From NCBI GenBank assembly GCA_031002005.1, contig CM061918.1:57789478-57853477 (forward strand): a stretch of 64,000 nt of DNA. Reading direction: 5' to 3'. Below are positions 33,637 through 44,779 of this stretch, one piece after another. Both the position numbers and the translations under genes were made by a program. Every line of letters begins with the position of its first letter. Position 1 is the first letter of the stretch. The DNA comes from Vandiemenella viatica. Its lineage: Eukaryota > Arthropoda > Insecta > Orthoptera > Morabidae. The notes below the pieces were generated by a model. The model was not told the origin of the DNA and searched no databases. It saw nothing but the letters and a program-made list of their open reading frames with translations.

Positions 33637-33773
33637 GGAGCACTGAATTTGATTTCAACATACCTTTCCTGATTGAGGTTATCCAATCTGGTGGTGACAA
33701 AACAGCAGCAAGAACAATCATAACAACCAAAGGCTATAAAGCACAGTTAATGTTTCTGATTGAAGCATTTACA
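32103..33773. mobile_element. Solo LTR 3, 1671 bp, inside the LINE
   Basis: It starts TGTCAAATAACC, ends GCATTTACA, and is flanked by a perfect 4-bp duplication CATA (32099-32102, 33774-33777). Removing it rejoins the LINE endonuclease: YRVYRRDRG on the left and GVFILVRKD on the right. A TATATATAGG at about 33269 may be its promoter. It holds no coding frame apart from a 70-bp poly-T (33564-33633). Size, termini and duplication length match solo LTR 1; the sequence is otherwise diverged. Confidence 0.82.
33564..33633. repeat. Poly-T run of 70
   Basis: Uninterrupted T homopolymer within solo LTR 3. Its true length is uncertain because homopolymers are poorly resolved in assemblies. The poly-Lys frame on the other strand is meaningless. 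Confidence 0.95.
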
Positions 33774-34260
33774 CATAACCCCAGTCAACGTTTAGTCATT
33801 ACAGGTGAAGGGGTATTCATACTTGTTAGAAAAGATTGCTATAGTTCTCAAGTGTTCATAGAGTTACTAGGGGTAGATTTTTGGAATGATAAAAAAGAAA
33901 AATCAGGGTGTTGGCTGCTTACCATAGTGGAAAAATAAATGATGGATATGAGATGCTTGGAGAGAAACTAAATGAACAGTTAAGAGGTGAGCATAGAATG
34001 GTTATTATTGGAGGGAATTTAAATTTACCAGGTGTCAACTGGGTAAGAAATAATATAAATAACACAATGGAACAAACATTTGCAAATAACTTAACAAGGT
34101 AGAGAGGGTTTACACAAGTAGTAGAGCAAAATATGAGGGGAACAAACATGTTGAACATCTTTCTAATAAAGGCTGATGAAAATCTTGTAGTGTGTTAAGT
34201 AACTGAAGGAATAAGTGATCATACTGCAGTACTGATGGATATTAGAGGATTCAGTATACC
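33774..34260 (+). pseudogene. LINE family 1 AP-endonuclease, broken
   Basis: After the solo LTR the endonuclease continues: GVFILVRKD, KSGCWLLTIV, MVIIGGNLNLPGVNW (family form GGDFNLPG; the first Asp is Asn here) and, after stops, DENLVVC and GISDHTAVLMDI with the conserved SDH. The left part (PEGYRVYRRDRG) is at about 32050-32095. The Asp-to-Asn change and several stops make it inactive. Confidence 0.78.
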
Positions 34261-34763
34261 AGTAGCCAAAACAGAAGGGGGAATTAGGTATAATTATAAA
34301 AAGGCACAGACTTTAGAATTGAAGAGATATTTCAGGGAAAGGTTCAGCAAATTGAAGGATGGCATAAGTACAGTGTAGACATAATAGGAATAGTTTAAGG
34401 AAATAATAAAAAAAAAGTAATTGGTGAGGAAATGTTTGTCCCAAAGAAGAGAATAAAGAGAAGTAAAGAACCTATATACTACAACAGGGAGGTGAGAAGG
34501 TTCAAGAGGCTATCAAGATAGGAAAACAACAGAGTTTAAAAGACTGGAAGGCACTAGGGAATACTTAAAATAATTAAACAAGCAATTAATAAGAGAGAAG
34601 CAAAGGATAGGTTTATGAAGAATATTATTGGTGGTGGGGGACCACTGAATGATGCATCTAGAAATTTCGATGGCTATATTAGAAAACTGAGGGGAAGGTA
34701 TTCAGACTATTGTAGATAAGAAAGGAGTTGTAGTCACTGAGGATTCACACAAGAACTACTGGT

Positions 34764-37700
34764 TGTAGGTTGAAGGGATTTTGTTTAAGGTACACAGGCT
34801 TCGGTCCCTTAAGTAAAATAGGAAATGTTTTATTTTGATATGACATCAAATATCTGAGAAATTTAGGAAGTATGTAAGCTACCTTAGAAACAACTGTCAA
34901 TAATCCAGCTTGTGAAGCACTATTTATTGTTACAAGACCATATCACATTTTACAACACTTTTCAATGCAGTTAAGTGCATTTATAATAATAATCATACAG
35001 GGGAAACTAAATTTTGTAATAAATAAAACATGATCAGGCAGTTTAAAACAAGAAAACACAAGTTTTACATCCAGTCAAACAAACTGGCAGTTTCAAACAC
35101 ATTTAAAGCATTTTTTGATATCAGCAGACATTGTAATCCAAACTTAAATTCTCCCTGTATATCATGATGAAATTTCAAGCAGTTCTGGACAGTTAATCAA
35201 GCATAAGAGGACTATCTTAATAAATTGCATCTTATTTGATACATTGCCGGCTCACATTAATTATCCCAGTTGTAGTAAATAAAATTGGGGGATAAAACTA
35301 CTTTTGAAACATGAAAGAAATATCATAGTAAACATTTCTCGATATAGGCTTTACTTTCCGAGTAATTCACTGTAAAATTTTGAATTTTGCAAATGGCGCT
35401 CAGTCAAAAAAGAATGCTATTTTAGAAGACTAATTACTACACAAGTACACCAGCTAAAGAGAAGATTGGAACACCATTGTAAAGCTGAGAACCAGGAGAA
35501 TTAAATGGCAATAGTTGTCAAAGACGTGCTGTTTGCTGGGGTGTGCATACAGTAGTACTTTGAGCTATAACTGTGGTCGTGGTACCGAGTGGTTCTTTTC
35601 CTTGGTCGCCAATCGCTTGTTTAAATAATAAAATAGGATACCACAAGAGATAAAGGTATGTTCATAATTAAAACTCAGTAGACTTTCTGATAAACTAAAA
35701 TATTGATATATTGTGCAAAAGTTCTTTTACAATCTCGGTACCGGCGTAATAAAAAGGCATCAGACTTCTTTCCAAAAATAAAATGATTGCAGGTTAAAAC
35801 ATTTACACACAACGTAAGCAGCTTCCGATGAACCCCATATTGATCAAAAGTTTATAAACATTGAAAGCGCGACATCACTTCAACCCGGTGTTGATGTTAG
35901 TTATTTGTGGAGGAATACTCTACATTGCGATACGGCCCCGATCACTTCGTTCCAGCCCGGCACATGGCGCGACTTACACCCCCGCGTTCTCTCCTCGCTA
36001 ACAAATCTGCTGAAAAGCTGAAGCAAGACTGAAGAACGCCTCTGGCAGGCCACCCTCTTAAATAGGCTGGGCGTTTTTTGTGACACCAAGCAGTGGGATT
36101 TCCCACCCTCTCTGTCTAATCCTGGCTGCTGTCTCTCTCACACTGGAGTTGGGTTACAAAGGCTTCCGCCCTAAGTTTTTCTGATTTTCATGAAATTTTG
36201 TAGTAACGTAGAGTTCATCATTCTAATCATTTTCTATCCTTATAAAATTTTTCGTATCTGCTCTCCTATTTTTGTTATTAATTTCCAAAGTTCAATAAAC
36301 CTATTTTCTAGATCTAGTGTCCCAACTATTTGTTCTAGCGTGTTAATTCTAATCTTCAGGAATTCTACATATTTTGACGATTAATTTGGTGTACCTCACT
36401 ACCTTTTAAAAACCTTTCATTAACAAGATATCGTCTCTCAAAGTTTTCACCCCTTCTAGCGGCCATTATGGAATGCAGAATAATTACTTTGAAATTAAAT
36501 ATTTTATATTGAGAGTGCATTGTTTTGATAAAACTTTCTGCCAAACTTACTTTAAAAAATTGCTCTTTCATAAAAATAGGGTGCCTCCCAGATATTTTGT
36601 CTAGTTTTTCTTGACATTTATTTCTGCCCACTCCAGACTGTATATTTGGCTATGATGTGTTAACAGCTTTCGCTTTGAAATTGCTTTTAAAATACTTCCA
36701 CTCAACTCAACGATCTCAAACTGCTATTATCATCTTTCCTCAAGAAGACCTTTAATCTGACATAATTTTCTTTTTACTACTTATTTTATTCTTGACTTAC
36801 TATTTTTTCCTTTATTGAAAAAGTACCTTCAAACTCGTCATATTTCCTCTAAATTTCGTTTGAGACCATGTTTCCTACTCCTAAACTAAGACTTGATACT
36901 TTCATCCCAGTATCTTAATTCATTTACTATCATTCTTTCATACCCCTATGTAACTCTGATCTAACTATACTTTGAAATGTGTCAAATATTTGAAACCACT
37001 AGAAAATTACTTTGAAAATGTTCTGCTGTCATTTGATATATTCTTGCAGCCTTTTAACTGAATTTTGTATTATATTGACAAAATTGAGGATATATCACAT
37101 AGTTTTAAAACTGAAGACAGAGTGTTCCCGCATCGTGTTGGAACAATGGATGTACAACGGAAGTCTATGTCACAGCGATAAAAATAGTCTCACTACGTGG
37201 CAACACATTTTAATTTATTGCAGACAAACCATTCAGTTTACAATAGAAAGTTGTTTCTAATTCATTTCCATAAGTAATAGAAAATTCTTAGAGCTCTAGG
37301 TAGCTTCATGTTCTAGAGCTATTTTCTGAGGCTCCAGAAGACACGGTCGTTAGCCCCAAGGCTATATAACAAGCAGGGAGGTCACGAGGCATCCAGTTAT
37401 CGGTGGGTAGTCAAGTGATGAAGGTCTGTTGCTCGGCAGAATGCAAAGATCTGTTCGGCTCGCGAAATTAGTTCCGGGCACATGATTTTGGAGCTGCCAT
37501 GATGGATAGTTTTTGATAATGTGTGGCAGTATTAACTTTGAAAATTTATTAATGGGGTCTGGCCCGTCTCTCACTTCATAACTTGCTTTCTTTTGAGAAA
37601 AGATTTGTCTGATTGCCTTTTCAACTGTAATAGTAAACTTTTTCGTATTTTCTTATACCAGAATACAGTGATGGTTAAAATTGTAACAGTGATTTTATTT

Positions 37701-37794
37701 TCGTAGTTTAGAACTGACCCTTTCCGTTCCTGACGGTATTTAGGGAAGTGGTAACTGTAGTGACATTACCGTTGATTTCTCCAAGGTATTTTCA
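34764..37794. mobile_element. Possible fourth LTR-type insertion, right end uncertain
   Basis: The LINE reading stops at 34763 and TGTAGGTTGAAGG begins, resembling the TGTTAGGGTCGAAG start of solo LTR 1. A GGTCGCCA motif, shared with LTRs 1 and 2, lies at 35604-35611, and a GC-rich part with a TTAAATAGG box at about 36058. A TTTTCA end followed by TGGT at 37795-37798 would match the left flank TGGT, but this short match could be chance and the LINE does not clearly resume afterwards. Confidence 0.3.
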
Positions 37795-37798
37795 TGGT

Positions 37799-39087
37799 TG
37801 AGTAAATTTTAACAGCTTGAACTTTTGATCAAATTTTATTTAAGATGCAAGTTGTGAGTTAAGGTGACTACTGATATTCAACTCTGGTATCAGTCTTTCC
37901 CCTTACAAGTTCATATGATTTATTCATTGAACATGACTCATGCAAATGAAAAGAAAAAACTGGTTGGATTTTGGCAGTGTTTAATTTATGTAGATGCTAT
38001 GGTCCTGCAACTAAAACAATTACAGAATTACAGGTTTCTTTTATCTATTTCTGTCTGCATTGATGTTTATTGTTTAAAAAATATATTAAGTTGAAGAAAA
38101 TTTTTTTTGTATCGATGATGACAGGATTAATATAAACATAACAACATCTTTAACATCAAATTAGAGTTATGGTCCTATATAACAATGACTAAAAATTGTT
38201 TACTCCTGTGATGAGTCAGTGACTACTTTGTTGATAACACCATAACAATTAACCAATTAACCAGTTTTAATTACTTATGACACACTTTATCATGCAAATT
38301 GATAACTTAATAAGAAGTGAAGCAAATTTTATTGATGTCAGTTTCCTTCGCACTAACCATACAATGAAAACTGGTACCGTATGTAGAATATCATCTAGGA
38401 AGGCTCTACCTGCCTGCATTATTAAACTAGACCATTGATTGTAGTTTATACTAGTTACCATGCAATTTATACTTTTACCAAAGTCTCTTTCTTGATGCCT
38501 GAAACCCTACTTATATTTTAAAATTACAAAATTGTTATGAATGCACTTAACTTATTTTCCAGAGTACAGTTAATATAATAATTTAGTACTCACGTAGTAG
38601 TCTAATAAATCCACAGATTAGTATGGGATTACTATGCATTGCAAATTGGCCTGACGACTTACTAATAGGTATACCATGTAATAAAGTATACTTTATTAAT
38701 TGAGAAATTTAGGGATTATTTTGGAATGTTACATAAAAATTGAGTGACATTTGGAGACTAAACTGTGAATGTAGAAAATTCAAACAATATAAGACATTAT
38801 TATTCACTTCTTGAATATTATTTAATTGAAACAATACTAAAATTACTTTAACTATAAACAGAAGCTATTTGTAAGTTTTTAGGCGTAATTACACTGCAAT
38901 AAACCATCTCTATAGCCATGAAATCAAATGAACACATTATTATCCCATTGAAGATACTCAAATAGTTCAAATATAATTTAAATATTATTTCAAAAGTAGG
39001 TAAAGTTGCTAGACTTGCTGAAAAATGATAAACAGAGAATATTAGTTTTATATTGTAACCATGATACACATATAATTCTTCCTGCAG
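37799..39087. other. Intron before exon 3, no recognised feature
   Basis: AT-rich intronic DNA ending in the acceptor TTCTTCCTGCAG. The open frame 37864-38094 has no recognised motif or splice support. Confidence 0.45.
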
Positions 39088-39398
39088 TTGCTGACGAAGT
39101 TGGTGAAGAATTGCCAAAACATCTCGTCACTAAAAATCCCAAACCAACTACTTGCTGATGAGAAAAATGCAAAAGTTTTGGGCCAACTGAAACAACTAAA
39201 GCAATTGGATATAATGGATTCCTATGGATGTGACAAGCCCATTATTTTGCATCCACTGGCAAATGGATGCCCTGAACTAGCAAAGCTGAAATTGCCCTCC
39301 ATGGTTAAAGTTTCCACTACAGATTTAGCATATTTTATCAAAGTTAGGTGTGAAACACTTACCCATCTAGTGTTTCCATGGACCTGGTACAAAAAGAG
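39088..39398 (+). CDS. F-box/LRR gene, exon 3
   Basis: A 311-bp exon with acceptor CTGCAG and donor GTAAGC. It starts on a full codon (matching exon 2) and leaves two codon bases that complete an Arg codon with exon 47833. It encodes LRR segments LVKNCQNISSLKIPNQ, LKQLKQLDIMDSYG, GCPELAKLKLPSM and RCETLTHLVFPWTWYKKR. It is the longest exon of the gene. No copy of it exists in the A block, because that part of gene A is outside the window. Flanking introns are over 8 kb each. Confidence 0.85.
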
Positions 39399-39689
39399 GT
39401 AAGCTCAAAGGTTTATGCATTGTCTTATTACCATTGTTTTTAACTGTGCAGACATCAGATTGACACTAGGTATTTTAGTAATTTGTTGTCACTTGATTCT
39501 ACTTCTACTCCAGTCAAGAATTTATAAAAGACAATTAACTGTATCCAGTGGCAGATCAAGTATTTTGGATTGGGAGGGGCTTGAGTGAATTTTATAACTT
39601 AAAATAGTATACACTTCAGTAAGCATTAATCATATATGCATATATAATGATACTAAAGAAAAGGAAATGGCTTTTAGGGAATGTAAATA

Positions 39690-39850
39690 ACAAAGGCTTA
39701 GGAAAATAAAGCCATGAATCACAAAGTTGAAAGCAAGAGGGCTATGACAAATACTTGAAACACAAGTTGAACACTATTGCAAAATATTTCAATTTAAAAC
39801 CTTGTTCATGCAGGTAATAACAGCCATTTTGACAAGGGAGGTGTATACAT
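39690..39850 (-). mobile_element. PLE terminal fragment
   Basis: Minus strand: CTGCATGAACAAGGTTTTAAATTGAAATATTTTGC, followed by a CCTCTTGCTTTCAACTTTGTGATTC block equivalent to the PLE terminus at 1-135. No coding part. Confidence 0.6.
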
Positions 39851-39999
39851 ACTGAGGCTTACTACATAACTGGCTAAGGCTTGGAGTACAGGCATGCTGT
39901 GATGAAGATGAAGGTGTAAATTATTTCAAATAGACCATCAATAACTCTTAGTCCGGTTGGTGAATGTATGTACATTTCATCTATTCATTTATATATATA

Positions 40000-40875
40000 C
40001 TAGCCTCGTACCCGCGACTTCGTACGCGTGGATTAAGAATTTTTTTGCCAGAATTAAATATAGTAAGTTGTTGATATCGAGTCGGCATAATATGACAGGA
40101 AAGCTATCGCTATATCATTCTACCGTCGAACCTGCCTCTTGAAGAGAATTAATTTCCAACATATTACTGTCACTATCCGATAAGATCTCAAAATTTCGTG
40201 ACTACAACTGTTAATCATACTGGAAAAAATATCCTGTGCCCTTCATACAGATTTCCTTATAAAATTCCATCACAACGATATAGCCATTTGGTCGTCATAA
40301 CGTATCAAAAAACAGAGACTTACATCCCTAATTATAATAATATTACTGTGGTTCACACTTACACACTGACTGCGAACAAAACCTGAGGGATCATTATAAC
40401 GTAAAAGAGTATACACCTACAACATTGCAGGAATACCTACGATTTGCCTCGCAAATGCACCCCTAACTTCCTAATATCTACGGTTTAACATTAAATCCGA
40501 ATAACCTACGGCCCAGGCCTGACTCTTACGATGAAAAACAATTTTCAAAAATCTTATCGCCGACGGAGATTCGAACCGGAGACCACGACGTTCGTAAGCC
40601 AGCGCTTTAGCCACTCAGCTGCCAGGCCACTACGCGGAAACTCGGTACGGAGTAGTCCACATCCAAAGTGTCTGTCTACCGCCGTATTTCGAAGTTATGA
40701 GACAAATGTGTTATTTATACAGATAATTTTTCAACCAAATGTAGACAGTATTTTTCTCCTTGTTTCAAAGGATAAGTGTGCAAAGTTTCATCGAGAACGG
40801 ATAAAAACTGTGGATTTGTATGAAGAACAAACAAACAAACAAACATACATACATTCATCTTTATATATAAAGATT
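40000..40875 (+). mobile_element. Dispersed non-autonomous element with AAAC-repeat tail
   Basis: It begins with the arthropod repeat signature CTCGTACCCGCGACTTCGTACGCGTGG (40003-40030) and ends with TGCAAAGTTTCATCGAGAACGG, AACAAACAAACAAAC and CATACATTCATCTTTATATATAAAGAT. The start and end signatures are widespread in insect repeats (from memory). A tRNA-like segment on the opposite strand lies in its middle. No protein frame. Confidence 0.6.
40561..40628 (-). other. tRNA-like segment (pseudo-tRNA or SINE head)
   Basis: The minus strand reads GGCCTGGCAGCTGAGTGGC (A box), then AAAGCGCTGGCTTACGAACG as the anticodon arm and GGTTCGAATCTCC (B box). D-arm, anticodon arm and T-arm order is right, but the acceptor stem is not complementary, so a functional tRNA is unlikely. 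It is embedded in the dispersed element at 40000-40875. Confidence 0.55.
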
Positions 40876-41211
40876 TCTATTTCCCTTTATTTTTGTCTAT
40901 AACCAATCTAAATAAAATTATAACTTTTTGAATTATGCTGCACAAAGATTATTTTGTTTCACTTTTATCGCTGGTTAAGTTTATGCCCCCCCCCCCCATC
41001 ACCACACCCCCTCCCAGCAATTCTACAACCACCACACGTTTACCGCCTGTGCTTCATTCATGTGGCAGGTTGGGATGTGACCACATCTTTCCCCCTGCCA
41101 TATATATCTCTTGCCTCTCACATGATTAAGACTCAAGTCAAAATATTGTGCAAAGTGATTGTTTTTGTGTTTTTATCTGTTCGTCTCGCCCTCCTGCTTT
41201 CATCTGTGGTA
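40876..41211 (+). mobile_element. PLE 3' UTR and terminus, plus strand
   Basis: It is collinear with 31610-31920: TTATAACTTTTTGAATTA, CACTTTTATCGCTGGT, poly-C, CAATTCTAC, CATTCATGTGGCAGG, GTCAAAATATTGTGC and the CCTCCTGCTTTCATCTGTGGTAA end. The terminus is cut by the LINE inserted at 41212. Confidence 0.85.
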
Positions 41212-41838
41212 ATTTAATTTAATTTAATTTAATTGCAATGGAGCACAGGCTCCGGTGGCAATATCCCTACACACCCATCTTCCCCCTATCCTGCACCCAC
41301 CTACATTTGCCCTCTACAAATTTTATCTTTAAATTCCTTCAAAGTTTTCGGTAAATTATTCATAATTTCTCTTGGTAACTCATTCCAATCCCTGACACCC
41401 TTACCTAAAAAAGAGAATCTTCCCACACCCTTGTGCCTGAAATCGAGTGCCAGCTTGTGGTCATGGTCATCTTTTCCCTTCCATGCACTACTTTTCATAC
41501 CTATTGCAATATCTTTCCATGCCTCATCACCAGTATATGCCCTGTACACTCCCATGACCCTCCTCATCCTCCTCCTGTCTTGCAATGAATCCCATTCCAG
41601 CTCCTTTATCATATCCGTCACTGATTGCATTCTGCTATAATTTCCAGAAACAAATCTAGCAGCCCTTCTTTGCACCCTCTCCAACTCCTGTATTTGATAC
41701 GTAAAATGAGGGTCCCATACTACACTACCATATTCGAGCAATGGTCTGACCAAAGTTTTGTAACCCAATTCCTTGACTTCTCTCGTACATCCCCTCATCA
41801 CTCTCTCCAACAAGTGCAGAACTTTGAAACCTTTTCAA
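41212..41838 (-). mobile_element. LINE family 1, best-preserved 3' end
   Basis: Minus-strand ORF2 C-terminus open for 170 codons (41813 to 41301) without stops: LERVMRGCTREVKELGYKT, RVQRRAARFVSGNYS, KDDHDHKLALDFRHKG, RDWNELPREIMNN, KICRGQM-stop. The tail at the left is AATTTAATTTAATTTAATT. High similarity to 5206-5791 and an intact frame point to recent activity of the family. It inserted into a PLE terminus. Confidence 0.9.
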
Positions 41839-41864
41839 GGGTATCTGTTTTTTTTTGTCCCTAT

Positions 41865-43903
41865 TGTAAGACCCTAGGCTGATACCGGGGCTGCAGTATA
41901 GCCTTAGTGCCTTAACTTAAACTCTTGATGATGACTCACAGTTCTATGGAAACTTACGAAATAATTTAGACTTGACCATGTAGCCAGGATAACTTAACTT
42001 GAATGCTTGAGGTCGCCACAATATTTGTTAACCCACAAATAGAGAAAAGGTGATTAGATAACTATGAAATAACAACAGTTCACTTTCCAAAATCTTCAAA
42101 TTTATTTAAAAGAAAATCAAAAGTTCAAAATGGCATTCTAAAAGTTGAATTGGCGAATCGAAACTACTTTTCCAAAAGTTTGCAAGTTGTGGAGAGATGT
42201 TAGAACCGACCGAACCCCTGATGTAAAACTACTAGTTCATGTTTAGAGTGACGCCCGCCATACACCAAAGTCCCAAGATGGCCAACTTGGTAGCTTGACC
42301 ATAACCGTCCTCCTACCAACCGCACAGACACTTACACAGACTATCCACACATTGCAGCTCCACTTTCAAACGAATAAAGATGGCCGTGCAAATGCGCATC
42401 AGATTATATAGGCTCTATGACGTCACAGCCAAAACGCAGCTTTCTGCTACCACTTAGAAAAATTAGGTCTTAGCTAACTCGGTAACCAAACAAATATACG
42501 GAAATTAAAGGCTGTCAGTGTTTAGACTTTTTTAATAGAGAAATAATGGATATGCATTAAGTAACTTTAAGCATTTAGTTTTAAATCCTAAGCGTATGAG
42601 GCGAACTACTTTCTGTTCCGGGGAATTACTATTCTCTTTCGAACTTGCAATATTTCGTCATTTTGGCCAAATCGTAGTATATTTAAATAATGTTTATTTC
42701 AACGTGTTCTCCCAAAATTCCTGAGTTTACTGGTGTAACTTTTATTAAGATTGATGCCCGGATAGTGGAATTACAGCGTTGACAAGATTTACAAAAATGC
42801 TATGTGTGTTCTAATTTAATAACTTTACTTCTATTGCTTTTATTAAAAATTTAAAATTACCAGAATATTCTCTGAATTAAATGACATATTCTGAAAGTTG
42901 TCTTATCTTTGTATCTAACTCCAATTGGCTGTAATAAATTCCTAAACTGGGCACATGGTTTCGTGAGGAAATAATTTCTAAAATCTTTATAAAATCTGTT
43001 CAACTGCATGAAATGGCCTGAAATTAATATATGTGATATTAGATTTTGAGGTCTTTCAAGAAATCTACTTTTTATTTCGAAAGCTTTCTAGGATTCTGTG
43101 ATAAAAAATACTAAAAGTGAAGTGCATCTTACGAAGTGTTAAAAAATTGATTTAAATTATTTACACGGCCAGAAACTACGGAATTTTATTGAATTTATAG
43201 TTTAATTGAGTTATTATTTCTTTAAAACTACTTTATTTCATTCGAAAGTGTGCACAAATAGTGAAATACCGAATATCAGAAATCTATTGTTTGGTGAGCT
43301 GAATTATTATGGATTACCACATTTCAGGTTAGTAAAAGGTTTTTATATCATTATAGAAAGTTAATTTAGTGTTTTTATTAAATGTTGAGCCACTTTATTG
43401 CTCTTAAATCGGTTTAGAAATGACGAAATGCTCCCAAAGTAGAAGCTCATTGTTTCAAAACTGAATTATTGACGATTATTTTATTTTCGGTTGATTTAGA
43501 ATTTGTTTACTGTTATACAAAGTTTATACACGGCTTTTATTAAATACTGGCAGTCTTTACTGCATTTAAATTGGTTTAGAAATGGTGAAATTGAGCTATA
43601 GCAAAGTTTATTATTTAGAAATTGAATTTATGTGAATTAACTTATTTCCGACGAAGATAATGTTTTCTTACTGTCATAGAACGTTTATTTAGGTCTTTTA
43701 TTAACTTTTAAATACCTTTACTGCTTCTAAAAAGGTTTAATTAGTCTGTTTGGTCATAGTATCTGCATGCTATATAAACCCTCCCTCTCCTAACCTATAC
43801 AAGCAACGAAACTGTCTGTTACTGAAAAGTCAGCTCCCCCCCCCCCCCCCCCTATGCCTAAAGGTGAGAAGCTAGAATTTAACAAAATTCTAAGGCGCTT
43901 ACA
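41865..43903. mobile_element. Solo LTR 2, 2039 bp
   Basis: It starts TGTAAGACCC, ends GCGCTTACA and is flanked by a perfect 4-bp duplication CTAT (41861-41864, 43904-43907). Shared with solo LTR 1: AGGCTGATA-like bases near the start, GGTCGCCAC at 42011-42019, and ATTATTATGGATTAC then a GGTTAGT donor-like site (43305-43333). A TTATATAGG box lies at about 42405. The extra length relative to LTR 1 is explained by about three diverged 161-bp tandem units at 43373-43740. Confidence 0.88.
43373..43740. repeat. Diverged tandem repeat, about 161-bp period
   Basis: Three cores at about 43374, 43535 and 43695 begin TTTTATTAA, followed by TTTA(C/T)TGC and AAATNGGTTTAGAAATG (the last one shortened). 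LTR 1 has one related core at about 11722-11765. Expansion therefore occurred within the LTR 2 lineage. Confidence 0.65.
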
Positions 43904-43929
43904 CTATCCTATGATATCACTTCCCTTAA

Positions 43930-44035
43930 GATGATGGATCTGGGGCATGAACACAAAGAAAAGACAAAAAAACACAACTGATAAAGAAATTTTTGGGATG
44001 AACCCTTTATCAACAGGAGAACATTATGGGAGGTG
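43930..44035 (-). mobile_element. PLE-type terminal fragment, diverged
   Basis: Minus strand: TGTTGATAAAGGGTTCATCCCAAAAA, then TGTTTTTTTGTC and a TGCCCCAGATCCATCATCTT block in the place of the usual terminus. Weaker match than the others. Confidence 0.45.
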
Positions 44036-44399
44036 GGTGATAGAGACTGTCTCCTAGAAAGACTGTTGGCCAGGAAAATGGTGGTGATAAATTCAAACAG
44101 AGGAGAGGTAGGGGCAGTGATTCAGAGCTAATACCCGATAAATATCCAAAGTGATCTCTGGTCAGTGGGAAGAGCAAAATATAAGTAAAACTAAATATGA
44201 AAAATGTAAGAACGAAGACTTTCCCGGCGTATGACTGCAATGTAGTCTTCACGGGTGTACCGCCGGATAGTGTTGTGGAAACACAATATTTCGACGGCTG
44301 GCTCTGCCGTCTTCTTCAGATGATGAGACATGTGTAATGGTCGGCTTAACCACAGATACTGAGATGGTTCGGGTGCCGCTCTTCCTTATATACAAAGTA

Positions 44400-44589
44400 G
44401 AGTTCAATAACGTTAGGATATTGGCTAGAACATCACATTTTTGGGAATCTGTCATCAAAGAAGCCATCGAAACTCGATTGGCCGACACATTTAACAGAGA
44501 CAGTGGTCTATGTCTCAGTGAGGCATGGAAACCTGCCTTGGCAAATATCCACAGAGAACGTTGTACTTCCGTCCAGCTGCCGCCGTAGA
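44400..44589 (+). pseudogene. PLE endonuclease C-terminal tail remnant
   Basis: In frame: RILARTSHFWESVIKEAIE, then DTFNRDSGLCLSEAWKPAL. The pattern of an ILA-R..-W-..-EAIEI stretch, then N(F/I)NRD-G---LS-(A/S)WKP is typical of the protein end just after the GIY-YIG domain in PLEs (family knowledge from memory). Only about 50 residues remain. Confidence 0.65.
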
Positions 44590-44779
44590 GGGCTTCATAT
44601 TAGCTCGGGCTGGAACAAGAACCTTAGCCATGCCCACGGGCAGCCAACCGCCAGTTGGTTGCGGGCCTGGCTCATAGTAAGCCATCGCCGAGGCCACGCG
44701 GACTTGTATATAAGGAAGAGCGGCACCCAAACCATCTCAGTATCTGTGGGTCAGCCGACCATTACACATGTCTCATCAC

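Larger units (their letters stand above)
29150..34763 (+). mobile_element. LINE family 1, long broken copy (ORF1, endonuclease)
   Basis: The order is ORF1 with an esterase-like domain (29370-29880), endonuclease start (31960-32102), endonuclease remainder (33774-34260), then the linker to the reverse transcriptase with RNFDGYIRKLRGRY (about 34650) and a reading that stops abruptly at 34763. It is interrupted by a PLE palindrome (30112-31957) and a solo LTR (32103-33773); something else, probably another LTR, begins at 34764. It has many stops and frameshifts. An ORF1 esterase plus an AP-endonuclease ORF2 is typical of the CR1/L2 group. Confidence 0.82.

Noticed and set aside
33489..33686. Minus-strand frame with a long poly-Lys stretch
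   Set aside because: It is the reverse of a 70-base poly-T run and has no other protein feature.
36190..36384. Hydrophobic 64-codon frame that could be a small membrane protein
   Set aside because: AT-rich intronic DNA easily yields Phe/Ile/Leu-rich frames; there is no start context, homology or conservation to support it.
40561..40628. Functional tRNA gene
   Set aside because: A and B boxes are present, but the acceptor stem does not pair and it is embedded in a repeat.
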